From positions 1 to 23,381 of the forward strand of contig JBBQVP010000055.1 in the NCBI GenBank assembly GCA_038211455.1: 23,381 nt of DNA, given 5' to 3'. Positions 1-7,079 of the stretch are shown here, piece after piece. Under the pieces are notes generated by a model, which saw only the letters and a program-made list of their open reading frames with translations, ran no database searches and had not been told where the DNA came from. Position numbers and translations under genes: made by a program. Every line of letters begins with the position of its first letter. Position 1 is the stretch's first letter. The DNA comes from SZAS-79 sp038211455. Lineage in GTDB: Bacteria; Pseudomonadota; Gammaproteobacteria; Burkholderiales; SG8-39.

Positions 1-1403
1 CCGAGGTCGAAGAGCTGCCTGGCGCTCTTTCCGGGTGTCGCGCCCACCGCCATCAGTTCACCCATCAGGATGCGGTAGCTGCGATTGGCAAAGATCACGT
101 TCACAACGTCGAGATTCTCGCGCGCCTGAGTCCACAGGGACTGAACCGTGTACATGCCGCCACCGTCTGATTGCAGGCAGACCGTCTTGCGGTCCGGGCA
201 GGCGATAGCGGCGCCGGTCGCGATCGGCAGGCCATTTCCAATCGCACCTCCGGTGATCTGTATCCAGTCGTTCGGCGCTGCGGCGAACGTCGGCCCAAAC
301 AACTGGCGCCCGGAGGTGACGGCATCTTCGGCAACGATGGCATTTTCCGGAATCAGTGCGGCGATCGTTCCGGCGAATGCTTCGGGAGAAAACGGGCCGG
401 TCGCAAGCGTGGGCGTCGGCGCTTCGGGGATCGCAATGTCGCGCGCAGCGCCGAGCTCATCCGCGAGCGCTTCCAAAGCCGCCACGGAATCCTCTTCCTG
501 GCGGGCTAGCACGTGGAGCGTGCAGTCCTTTGGCCACATTTCGCTGGGTTTTCCGGGGTAGGCGAAAAATCCGACCGGAGGTTTTGCGCCGACGAGAACG
601 AGATGGGTGAGGCCGCCGAGCACTTCCAGCGCGCGGTCGACCGCGTAGGGTATGCGGTCGATCTGGGGGCGCCCGCGACCGCGGGCCATGCGACCGACCT
701 GAGTGGGTACGCGAAGTTTCGCCCCGGTCTTTACCGAAATCCGGTGTGCTGCACGCAACCCCGCCTCGGACAGCGCAGCGCCGGAAAGCAGAAGCATCGC
801 TGGCGCGCCACCTCTCAGGACCCGGGCGATGGTTGCCAGGGTGTCCGGCGCAACGCCGGGTCGCGCAGGTACCGGCAAGGGCGCCGCAGGCCCGCTGCTT
901 TCGTTCCACGCGGTGTCCGCAGGCAGGATCAGGGTCGCGATCTGGCCCGGTGAAGTGCGCGCCGCCTGCACTGCGGCTGCCCCGGCGCCAGGCACCTCTT
1001 CAGCGGTCGTACAGGTGCGAACCCAGTGGGACACGGCACGTGCAAGGCCTTCCGTGTCCGCCGTCAGCGGCGCGTCATACGGCCGATGGTAGGTCGCCTG
1101 GTCGCCCACTACGTTGACGATCGGGGAGTACGCGCGCCTCGCGTTGTGCAGGTTGGCAATGCCGTTTGCGAACCCCGGCCCGCAATGCAGAAGTGTCGCC
1201 GCAGGCTTGCCGGTCATGCGCGCATACCCGTCCGCACAGCCCGTCACCACCGTTTCGGCCAGGCCGAGCACGCAGCGAAGGCCGGCGACCCGGTCCAGTG
1301 CAGCGACAAAATGCATCTCTGACGTGCCGGGGTTTGCAAAACAGACTTCCACGCCGCTTGCGAGAAGGGTGCGCGCCAGGCTTTCTGCGCCGTTCATGGC
1401 CAT
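1..1403 (-). CDS. Acetolactate synthase-family thiamine-diphosphate enzyme (3' part outside window)
   Basis: 467 codons are visible, reading leftward off the window edge. The usual length for this subfamily is a little over 500 residues, so about 50 C-terminal residues are probably missing. The N-terminal PYR domain has the TPP-activating glutamate in GLAETVVTGCADGYARMTG (about E50), followed by HCGPGFANG. The C-terminal PP domain has the metal/TPP motif LQSDGGGMYTVQSLWTQ ending in ANRSY, with Ser where many relatives have Gly (GDG). The chosen ATG is preceded by GAGG at good spacing and lies 9 bases after the gor stop, so it is probably co-transcribed with gor. No small regulatory subunit (ilvN) is adjacent and the protein is shorter than biosynthetic IlvB. 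A catabolic 2-oxoacid lyase/decarboxylase role is therefore as likely as acetolactate synthesis. The family is secure; the substrate is unknown. Confidence 0.85.
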   Translation of the reverse strand, partial: MAMNGAESLARTLLASGVEVCFANPGTSEMHFVAALDRVAGLRCVLGLAETVVTGCADGYARMTGKPAATLLHCGPGFANGIANLHNARRAYSPIVNVVGDQATYHRPYDAPLTADTEGLARAVSHWVRTCTTAEEVPGAGAAAVQAARTSPGQIATLILPADTAWNESSGPAAPLPVPARPGVAPDTLATIARVLRGGAPAMLLLSGAALSEAGLRAAHRISVKTGAKLRVPTQVGRMARGRGRPQIDRIPYAVDRALEVLGGLTHLVLVGAKPPVGFFAYPGKPSEMWPKDCTLHVLARQEEDSVAALEALADELGAARDIAIPEAPTPTLATGPFSPEAFAGTIAALIPENAIVAEDAVTSGRQLFGPTFAAAPNDWIQITGGAIGNGLPIATGAAIACPDRKTVCLQSDGGGMYTVQSLWTQARENLDVVNVIFANRSYRILMGELMAVGATPGKSARQLFDL

Positions 1404-1412
1404 GTTATTTCC

Positions 1413-2768
1413 TCAGGTGCCAGACATTTCGCGCAGCGTGACAAACTCCTCCGCTGCGGTGGGGTGAATCCCGATCGTGGAGTCAAACTGTTCCTTGGTT
1501 GCACCGCACTTCAGCGCGATCGCAATTCCCTGGATGATCTCGCCGGCATCCGGGCCGATCATGTGCGCGCCGACCACGCGCCGGCTCGCCGTATCGACGA
1601 CTAGTTTCATGAAGGTTTTCTCTTCACTGCCCGAAAGCGTGTGCCTGAGTGGTCGAAAACCAGTCTTGTAGATTTCCACGGCGCCACGCTTCCTTGCGGC
1701 CTCCTCGGACAGGCCGACCGTTGCTACGTTCGGGATGGCAAACACCGCGGTGGGGATGTTTTCGTAGTCGAGAGATGTCGGCTTGTCCTGGAAAAGTGTC
1801 CTGGCAAGCGCCATGCCTTCTGCCGTAGCGACCGGCGTCAGGTTGATGCGGTCGGTGACGTCTCCGATCGCATGGATGGAATCCACTGAAGTCTTCAGGA
1901 AACGATCCACCACGATGGCGCCGCCGGAGCCCAGGCGAACGCCGGCCGATTCGAGTCCGAGGCTGTGTGTGTTCGGCTTCCTGCCGGTAGCGAACATCAC
2001 CGCCCCGGTTTCGCCGCGACTGCCGTCCTTGTAGGTCACGGCAATCGATCCCGGTGCCTTCTCTTCCAGTGCGGCGATGTCGCTCTCGAAGCGGATCGAA
2101 ACGCCTTTCTTTGTCATTTCCTCCGCCAGCTTCAAGCCGAGGTCGGCGTCGAACGTCCGCAGCAGCCGCGCACCCCGGTACACGAGGGTGGTGGGGACGC
2201 CGAGGCCGTTGAATATCGACGCGAACTCAACGGCAATGTACCCGCCACCGACTACAACGATCGAAGCAGGCAGGGCAGGCAGGAAAAATGCCTCGTTGGA
2301 CGTAATGGCGAGTTCGCGGCCCGGAATCTCGGGCACCGTCGGCCAAGAGCCGGTGGCCACGAGGATGTGCCTGGCGGAGTAGGTCTTTCCGCCGCATTCA
2401 ACATGCTGGGAATCAAGAATCGTCGCGCGGCTTTTCAGAATCGTAACGCCCGCGTTTTCGAGTACACGCTCGTAGATCCCGTTCAGCCGGGATATTTCCT
2501 TGTCCTTGTTCGCAACGAGGGTCGGCCAGTGCAGCGACGGTGGCGGCGCGTTCCAGCCGAAGCCCGTCGCATCGTGGAAGTCCTCGCGGTAATGGGCGGC
2601 GTAGCTAAAGAGCTTCTTCGGGATGCAGCCCACGTTGACGCAGGTTCCGCCGAAGTAGCGCTCCTCGGCGACCGCCACTTTCGCCCCGTAACCCGCGCAG
2701 ACGCGACTCGCCCGGACGCCGCCGGAGCCGGCGCCGATGGTGAATAGGTCGAAGTCGAAGCGAGACAC
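1413..2768 (-). CDS. gor: Glutathione-disulfide reductase
   Basis: A 451-residue cytosolic flavoprotein that reduces glutathione disulfide with NADPH. The N-terminal FAD-binding motif is GAGSGGVRAS. The redox-active disulfide is in GGTCVNVGCIPKK (C43 and C48). The second dinucleotide fold has VVGGGYIAVEFA followed by an arginine pair (VYRGARLLR), as expected for NADPH rather than NADH. The C-terminal dimerisation domain ends in GIHPTAAEE, the His-Glu pair that activates the disulfide. Length is normal for the family. The start is GTG with only a weak Shine-Dalgarno, but the N-terminus MSRFDFDLFTIGAG fits relatives well. It lies between an 86-residue unknown gene (28 bases upstream) and the TPP enzyme (9 bases downstream). 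Confidence 0.96.
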   Translation of the reverse strand: MSRFDFDLFTIGAGSGGVRASRVCAGYGAKVAVAEERYFGGTCVNVGCIPKKLFSYAAHYREDFHDATGFGWNAPPPSLHWPTLVANKDKEISRLNGIYERVLENAGVTILKSRATILDSQHVECGGKTYSARHILVATGSWPTVPEIPGRELAITSNEAFFLPALPASIVVVGGGYIAVEFASIFNGLGVPTTLVYRGARLLRTFDADLGLKLAEEMTKKGVSIRFESDIAALEEKAPGSIAVTYKDGSRGETGAVMFATGRKPNTHSLGLESAGVRLGSGGAIVVDRFLKTSVDSIHAIGDVTDRINLTPVATAEGMALARTLFQDKPTSLDYENIPTAVFAIPNVATVGLSEEAARKRGAVEIYKTGFRPLRHTLSGSEEKTFMKLVVDTASRRVVGAHMIGPDAGEIIQGIAIALKCGATKEQFDSTIGIHPTAAEEFVTLREMSGT

Positions 2769-2796
2769 GGCCGCCAGTCCCGCTAATCGCTAACTA

Positions 2797-3057
2797 TCAG
2801 AGGTTGCGAAGATTGAGCTCGATCATCTCGAGCTGCGCGGTGATCGCCATGTGCTCAGGCTTATCGGCAAGCCACTTGAGCGCATTGCCGATTCGCTGCT
2901 CAATCTGCGCGCGCGGCATCCCATCTACACCGTTGAACAGCGACGCGAGTTCGGGGAGGTTCTTCGCCTGTGCCAAACTCCGCGCCTCGACCAGCGCCTG
3001 TTCAATGCCGGCCCGGTCAAGGTTCGTCACGATCTTCATTGTCTTGTCGTCACTCAT
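2797..3057 (-). CDS. Small conserved-type hypothetical protein, 86 aa
   Basis: I do not recognise this family. The ATG at 3057 (MSDDKTMKIV) is preceded by AAGGAGAC at ideal spacing and is preferred over a longer in-frame extension that has no ribosome site. The 86-residue product has no signal peptide or membrane segment. It looks largely helical, with acidic and basic residues mixed and a C-terminal stretch ITAQLEMIELNLRNL that could form an amphipathic helix. It is the first gene of the probable operon with gor and the TPP enzyme, and an extended -10 promoter lies about 66 bases upstream. The clear ribosome site, the operon position and the absence of a better frame support it as a real gene. 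Its function is unknown. Confidence 0.7.
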   Translation of the reverse strand: MSDDKTMKIVTNLDRAGIEQALVEARSLAQAKNLPELASLFNGVDGMPRAQIEQRIGNALKWLADKPEHMAITAQLEMIELNLRNL

Positions 3058-3122
3058 GCCGTCTCCTTGCGTGTCGCCGTGCTGGGGGGGCGGTTGCGCG
3101 AATCGCCTGCACCGTCTGACGA

Positions 3123-3131
3123 ATCTTAGCA
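3123..3131 (-). promoter_or_regulatory. Extended -10 promoter element for the 86-aa/gor/TPP-enzyme operon
   Basis: On the minus strand the sequence reads TGC-TAAGAT, an extended -10 (TGn plus a hexamer matching 4 of 6). It would start transcription near 3116, about 60 bases before the first ATG. No good -35 hexamer is seen, which extended -10 promoters tolerate. It lies in the only gap (3058-3154) between this operon and the upstream NUDIX-MBL gene. Read by eye only. Confidence 0.35.
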
Positions 3132-3154
3132 CCCGTCGGGACGTTTTCCATCGG

Positions 3155-4798
3155 TCATGACGCGAGGCGCCAGTGTCCCGCTTCTTCGACGATCCGGCGG
3201 TCGGACGCGAGCTTTTCAAGATGCGCAGTCAGCGATCGCGCAGCGACCGGATACAGTTTTTCGGAAACGTCCTCGTATACCGCGGGTACCAGTTGCTGCA
3301 GGGTTGCCACGCCGAGTTTGCGCATCGCGGCGAGAACTTTTCCCTCCCGCGCCAGGCGGTGCGCGATGAGGCGCCGAATCTCGTGGAGGGGACGCCCGAT
3401 CAGGAAGCCGTGCGCCGGCGCCAGAATGGCGGGATCTTCGCTGAGCAGCATTTCCAGAGTCCTGAGATAGTCTCTCATGTTGCCGTCGGGCGGGTTGATG
3501 ACAACGGTCGAACCCTGCATGACATGGTCGCCGGTGAACAGCATGCGTGTTTGTTCCAGCATGAAGCACAAGTGATTGGATGCGTGCCCGGGGGTATGAA
3601 TCGCCCGTAGGGTGAGGGGACCACACTGCACGCGCTCGCCGTCTTCCAGGATGCGGTCGGGAGCGAACGCCTGATCCTGGTTTTTCCCTGCGGGAGCCGG
3701 GCGTCCCATGACTGTCGCGCCGGTGGCGTCCTTGATGCGTCGCGCGGCGGGGGAATGGTCAAGGTGAGTGTGGGTGCAGAGCACCCATCGGATCCTGCCG
3801 GCGCCTGCTTCCAGCAGCGCTTCGATATGACTGTCGATCTCCGGGCCCGGGTCGATCAGGGCCAGCTCGTCGCCTCCGACCAGATAGGCATTGGTGCCAC
3901 GCCCGGTCATGACACCCGGGTTCGGTGCGATGATCCGGGTCACGTGCGTATCGAGCCGTTTCGGGACCCCATGCAACAGGTCATAGGTGGTATCCCCGGC
4001 TTCTTCCGGATCGCTCCAGTGAATTTCAGCGTACGGGGGATCGGCGCGGCGAAAAAGCTTTCGGCCTTCGTTGCCCAGGGCCCAGCAAGAGGCATCGGCT
4101 TCGATCTCGATCCGGCTACCGGCGAATTCGAAAGCACGTTGCGCATCATCGAATTCCGCGAGCTCTGTCAGCGAGACACGGGTGGGATGCACAAGCTCGA
4201 TCTCTCCCTTGGCGCAGCGCTCCAGCGCGAGGCCCGGCCGCACCCATTCGCTCGCGACCGTCTCCGTGTCGTCGTGCGAGCCGTGTTGCCCAAGCGGTGC
4301 CCGCGCAACGAAGAAGCGCGCAGAAAAGCGTCGCGGACGCCCAGGCGCGGTGATCCAGTGGCTGTAGTACGCAATGGTCTCGGCTGGAATCGCAAGTCGC
4401 TCGCGCGCGAGAAGTTCGCCAAACTGCAGCGTGCCCGCGTTGACCGCTTCCCTGTGCACGTTCAACGCAAGCGTCCGCTCCGGGTCGAGCGGTGCGCCCG
4501 ACTCGTCCACGGCGAGAAGAATGCCTGCCTCCTCGAAGCATTCGCGTACCGCAGCCACCCAGTAGGCCAGGCCGCCGGCATCGACACCGAGCCGGCGGTT
4601 CGCTTCGGTCTCGGTCAGGCCACGGACGCGATCAAGCGCCTGGTGGTCGGCCGCGTCCAGGCCCCCCCCGGGAAACACGTACGCGTTTGCCACAAACGCT
4701 GCCGAAGGGCTCCGCTTGAGCATGAAGATTTCCGGTCCTGCCGAGCCATCGCGCAGGAGGATCAGCGTTGCTGCAGGCCGTGGGATCACTCTAGTCAT
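3155..4798 (-). CDS. NUDIX hydrolase-metallo-beta-lactamase fusion protein (547 aa)
   Basis: Two hydrolase domains in one chain. Residues 1 to about 260 are a NUDIX domain of the NUDT19/CoA-diphosphatase type: FPGGGLDAAD near residue 42, then an insertion of about 30 residues, then the catalytic half of the box VRECFEEAGIL (about 84-94). Residues from about 283 are an MBL fold of the LACTB2 type: THTHLDH (near 340), HTPGHASNH, LFTGDH and PAHG supply the metal ligands. After it a winged-helix-like tail (about 465-547) ends the protein, as in LACTB2-like proteins. The chosen start is MTRVIPRPAATLIL; the longer in-frame extension runs into the SDR gene and is not protein-like. It lies 14 bases after the SDR stop, so the two are probably co-transcribed. 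Domain identity is secure. The substrate is unknown; a nucleotide-linked or acyl-CoA compound is plausible from the NUDIX subtype. Confidence 0.88.
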   Translation of the reverse strand: MTRVIPRPAATLILLRDGSAGPEIFMLKRSPSAAFVANAYVFPGGGLDAADHQALDRVRGLTETEANRRLGVDAGGLAYWVAAVRECFEEAGILLAVDESGAPLDPERTLALNVHREAVNAGTLQFGELLARERLAIPAETIAYYSHWITAPGRPRRFSARFFVARAPLGQHGSHDDTETVASEWVRPGLALERCAKGEIELVHPTRVSLTELAEFDDAQRAFEFAGSRIEIEADASCWALGNEGRKLFRRADPPYAEIHWSDPEEAGDTTYDLLHGVPKRLDTHVTRIIAPNPGVMTGRGTNAYLVGGDELALIDPGPEIDSHIEALLEAGAGRIRWVLCTHTHLDHSPAARRIKDATGATVMGRPAPAGKNQDQAFAPDRILEDGERVQCGPLTLRAIHTPGHASNHLCFMLEQTRMLFTGDHVMQGSTVVINPPDGNMRDYLRTLEMLLSEDPAILAPAHGFLIGRPLHEIRRLIAHRLAREGKVLAAMRKLGVATLQQLVPAVYEDVSEKLYPVAARSLTAHLEKLASDRRIVEEAGHWRLAS

Positions 4799-4812
4799 GT
4801 TTGCAGTTACCT

Positions 4813-5688
4813 TCAGGTCGTGCGGGCGGAACGATCCTTGTCGTTCTGGGCCTTGATCAGGTTGCGCATGCGCTCCCAGTCCGCGTCGGACAGTTTGTCG
4901 AGTTCGGTGAACGAGCTGCCATTTGCCAGATAGCCGCCGCCGTCGATCGCGATGGTCTCGCCCGTGAGCCATTCGCACCCATCGGCCATCAGGAAGGTCG
5001 CAAGGTTCTGCAGTTCCGGCATACGGCCGATCCGGCGCATCGGATTCCTGTCATTGCCGTCCTCAAACTTTCCCTCTGGGCGCAGGCGCTTGGATGCGCC
5101 CTCCGTTGGAAATGCGCCCGGGGCGACAGCATTCAGACGGATACCGTAGCGGCCCCATTCCACCGCGAGCGACTTCGTCATGATGTGCAGCCCGGCCTTC
5201 GACATGGCCGACGGAACCACGTACGGCGAGCCGGTCCATACCCAGGTGACAAGAATGGTAAGAACTGAGCCCTTGTGGCCGCCCGCAATCCAGCGTTTGC
5301 CTACGGCGTGAGTGACATAGAAGGTACCGTGGAAAACGGTATTGGCGATTGCGTTGAACCCGTTGACTGTGAGGTCCTTGGTCGGGCTGATGAAATTGCC
5401 TGCGGCGTTGTTAACCAGTCCGGTGAGTGGCCCGGATTCGTTCCAGATGTGCTCGATCATGGCGTCGACCGCCTGCGAATCGCGAATGTCCACCACATGC
5501 GTCCTGACCACGCCGCCATGCGCCGCCATCAACTCTTTCGCGGCCCCCGCCAGTGCCTGCCCGCGACGCCCGGCGATCCACACTTCGGCGCCCAGGGACA
5601 GGTAGCGCTCCGCGATCTCGCGACCCAGGCCAGTGCCGCCCCCGGTGACCAGAATCCGTTTGTCTTTGAGCAGGCCGTCCTTGAACAT
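4813..5688 (-). CDS. SDR oxidoreductase resembling 2,4-dienoyl-CoA reductase
   Basis: A 291-residue short-chain dehydrogenase. The Rossmann motif is TGGGTGLG (15-22) and an RR pair after beta-2 (AGRR, about 40) favours NADPH. NNAAGNF (93-99) is the form typical of mitochondrial/peroxisomal-type 2,4-dienoyl-CoA reductases. The usual catalytic YxxxK is absent: the segment reads PSAMSKAG, so a serine (S160) sits four residues before K164, as in that reductase family. The likely role is removal of double bases in unsaturated fatty acyl-CoA using NADPH, feeding beta-oxidation. The ATG has GGAGAG at good spacing. It is the first gene of a pair with the NUDIX-MBL fusion. Family assignment is strong; the exact substrate is inferred. 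Confidence 0.85.
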   Translation of the reverse strand: MFKDGLLKDKRILVTGGGTGLGREIAERYLSLGAEVWIAGRRGQALAGAAKELMAAHGGVVRTHVVDIRDSQAVDAMIEHIWNESGPLTGLVNNAAGNFISPTKDLTVNGFNAIANTVFHGTFYVTHAVGKRWIAGGHKGSVLTILVTWVWTGSPYVVPSAMSKAGLHIMTKSLAVEWGRYGIRLNAVAPGAFPTEGASKRLRPEGKFEDGNDRNPMRRIGRMPELQNLATFLMADGCEWLTGETIAIDGGGYLANGSSFTELDKLSDADWERMRNLIKAQNDKDRSARTT

Positions 5689-5723
5689 GCACTCTCCGTT
5701 GCCGACGATGCTGGAAAGCGGTC

Positions 5724-5729
5724 ATTGTA
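5724..5729 (-). promoter_or_regulatory. Possible -10 hexamer (TACAAT) for the SDR/NUDIX-MBL pair
   Basis: TACAAT on the minus strand matches 5 of 6 consensus bases and lies 36 bases upstream of the SDR ATG, in the gap between DUF2917 and the SDR. No convincing -35 is seen at 16 to 18 bases. Read by eye. Confidence 0.3.
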
Positions 5730-5759
5730 GTGGACGTGTGCAGGTGCCGTCCGCGGATG

Positions 5760-5775
5760 GCGAACTCTGGTTCGC
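5760..5775 (-). terminator. Hairpin directly after the DUF2917 stop codon
   Basis: GCGAAC, a 4-base loop, then GTTCGC form a perfect 6-bp stem one base beyond the DUF2917 stop. No U-tract follows, so it is not a standard intrinsic terminator. It could instead be an RNA 3' end stabiliser or an operator for the downstream SDR. Confidence 0.3.
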
Positions 5776-5776
5776 G

Positions 5777-6004
5777 TCAGGCGATGGAAAGCGCCGCGGG
5801 TCGTAGCGCCTGTACCAGCGTGAGCCCTGCGCCCTTGAGGCGTACGCACGCTCCGGCCTCGAGCACGATGTCGCGCGTTTGATTCTGCTCAGTGACCCAG
5901 ACGGTGCCTTCGTTGCAGCAGACCGTGCCGCCGGCGCCGTCGACCACCCGAAGCGTCTGCCCGTCCGCCAGGCGGATCGCACCCGATTTCATTTCGATAT
6001 GCAT
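5777..6004 (-). CDS. DUF2917 domain protein, 75 aa
   Basis: A small protein beginning MHIEMKSGAIRL. The pattern of a short beta strand, a GGTVCCNEGTVWVTEQ core, then DIVLEAGACVRL is typical of DUF2917, a predicted compact beta-sandwich of cupin-like character common in betaproteobacteria. The ATG has AAGGAG six bases upstream, which decides the start over a longer in-frame extension. It is divergent from the LysR gene across 109 bases, an arrangement in which the LysR protein often controls its neighbour. The molecular function of the family is unknown. Confidence 0.8.
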   Translation of the reverse strand: MHIEMKSGAIRLADGQTLRVVDGAGGTVCCNEGTVWVTEQNQTRDIVLEAGACVRLKGAGLTLVQALRPAALSIA

Positions 6005-6060
6005 TGCATGCTCCTTGCGATTCGGATGAAAAAGCCGCATGCTTTCCGCATCCGTGTGAT

Positions 6061-6080
6061 GCAGCATGAGTCATTGCTGC
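6061..6080. promoter_or_regulatory. Dyad, candidate LysR operator between DUF2917 and LysR genes
   Basis: GCAGCA, eight bases, then TGCTGC form a perfect 6-bp inverted repeat spanning 20 bases, with an inner TGAGTCA near-palindrome. It lies 34 to 53 bases before the LysR ATG and 57 to 76 bases before the DUF2917 ATG. Its geometry contains the T-N11-A style spacing of LysR sites. Inferred as an autoregulatory site. Confidence 0.4.
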
Positions 6081-6113
6081 GACGCCGTAAAACGTCAAAT
6101 CGGAAGGATATGC

Positions 6114-7079
6114 ATGAGTAAGTGGAATGCTAATCCACCGCCCAGGCTACCGTCGCTCGACCTTCTTCGCGGATTCGAGGTATCGGCAAGGCTGCTGTCG
6201 TTCACGCGCGCGGGAGAGGAGCTTCATCTGACCCAATCAGCGGTCAGCCGCCAGATGAAGGAACTCGAAGAGCAGCTGGGCACGCCTTTGTTCGAGCGCA
6301 GGCATCGCGCGCTGGCGCTTACCGAGGCGGGGCAGCAGTTCTACCCTGTGGCTGCCCAAGTCCTCGCGATGATGCGCGCGGCGACCGATCGCCTGCGTGC
6401 GTCCGCGGGAAACAGGACCCTGCACGTGTGCACGACTGCCGGCTTCGCCTCCCTCTGGCTGATACCCCGGCTCGCTGGTTTTGCGCGCACACACCCAGGC
6501 GTCGAGGTGCGCATTTCCGCCGATGTCCGGCTGCAGGACCTGGAACGCGACGGTGTGGATGTGGCCATCCGTTACTGCCCGCCAGCGCTGGCCGGGGCAG
6601 ACGCCGTGCGCCTGCTGTTTGGCGAACGCGTTTTCCCGGTCTGCAGTCCGAAACTGCTTGCGGACCGGAAGCGCCCGCTGCGGGAAGTCGGCGATCTTCG
6701 CAACCATGTACTCCTGCACGTCGACGACCCGGACGGGCGCTGGCCCTGGCTCCACTGGCGGGTCTGGCTGGAAGTGGCGGGCATGCAGGATCTGCGCCCA
6801 GCGGGAAGCCTGCGATTTTCAGGCTATGACCAGGTGATACCCGCGGCGATCGCGGGACACGGAGTTGCCCTCGGACGCACGCCGCTCGTGAGCGAAGGAC
6901 TTGCCTCCGGGGAGTTGGTCGCGCCGTTCAAGCGGGTCGCGCAAAGCGCCCGCGCCTATTTCGTCAAGGTCTCACGCAATGCCACCGGCCGACCCGAGGT
7001 CGCGGATTTCGTCGCCTGGCTCAGGCACGAGGCTGCTGAAAGCGAACGGCTTGCCACACCGAAACGTGCTAGACGGTAA
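6114..7079 (+). CDS. LysR-family transcriptional regulator (GcvA-like)
   Basis: A 321-residue regulator. The N-terminal winged helix-turn-helix runs from about residue 13 to 70 (RGFEVSARLLSFTRAGEELHL, then TQSAVSRQMKELEEQLG and LFERRHRAL). The rest is the periplasmic-binding-like effector domain, with GVDVAIRYCPP typical of the GcvA/AmpR branch. The ATG at 6114 follows GGAAGGAT; a start 48 bases further upstream is possible in frame but has no ribosome site and adds an unlikely MSHCCDAV leader. It is divergent from DUF2917 and convergent with the quinone oxidoreductase, overlapping that gene's end by 11 bases. The likely target is the shared upstream region; the effector is unknown. Confidence 0.93.
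   Translation: MSKWNANPPPRLPSLDLLRGFEVSARLLSFTRAGEELHLTQSAVSRQMKELEEQLGTPLFERRHRALALTEAGQQFYPVAAQVLAMMRAATDRLRASAGNRTLHVCTTAGFASLWLIPRLAGFARTHPGVEVRISADVRLQDLERDGVDVAIRYCPPALAGADAVRLLFGERVFPVCSPKLLADRKRPLREVGDLRNHVLLHVDDPDGRWPWLHWRVWLEVAGMQDLRPAGSLRFSGYDQVIPAAIAGHGVALGRTPLVSEGLASGELVAPFKRVAQSARAYFVKVSRNATGRPEVADFVAWLRHEAAESERLATPKRARR

Noticed and set aside
3755..4933. Plus-strand open frame of 392 codons opposite the NUDIX-MBL fusion
   Set aside because: No recognisable domain, no ribosome site, and the opposite strand encodes two catalytic domains with intact motifs.
4799..4978. 60-residue N-terminal extension of the NUDIX-MBL protein
   Set aside because: The extension is Arg-rich, overlaps the end of the SDR gene, and the NUDIX fold begins at the inner ATG.
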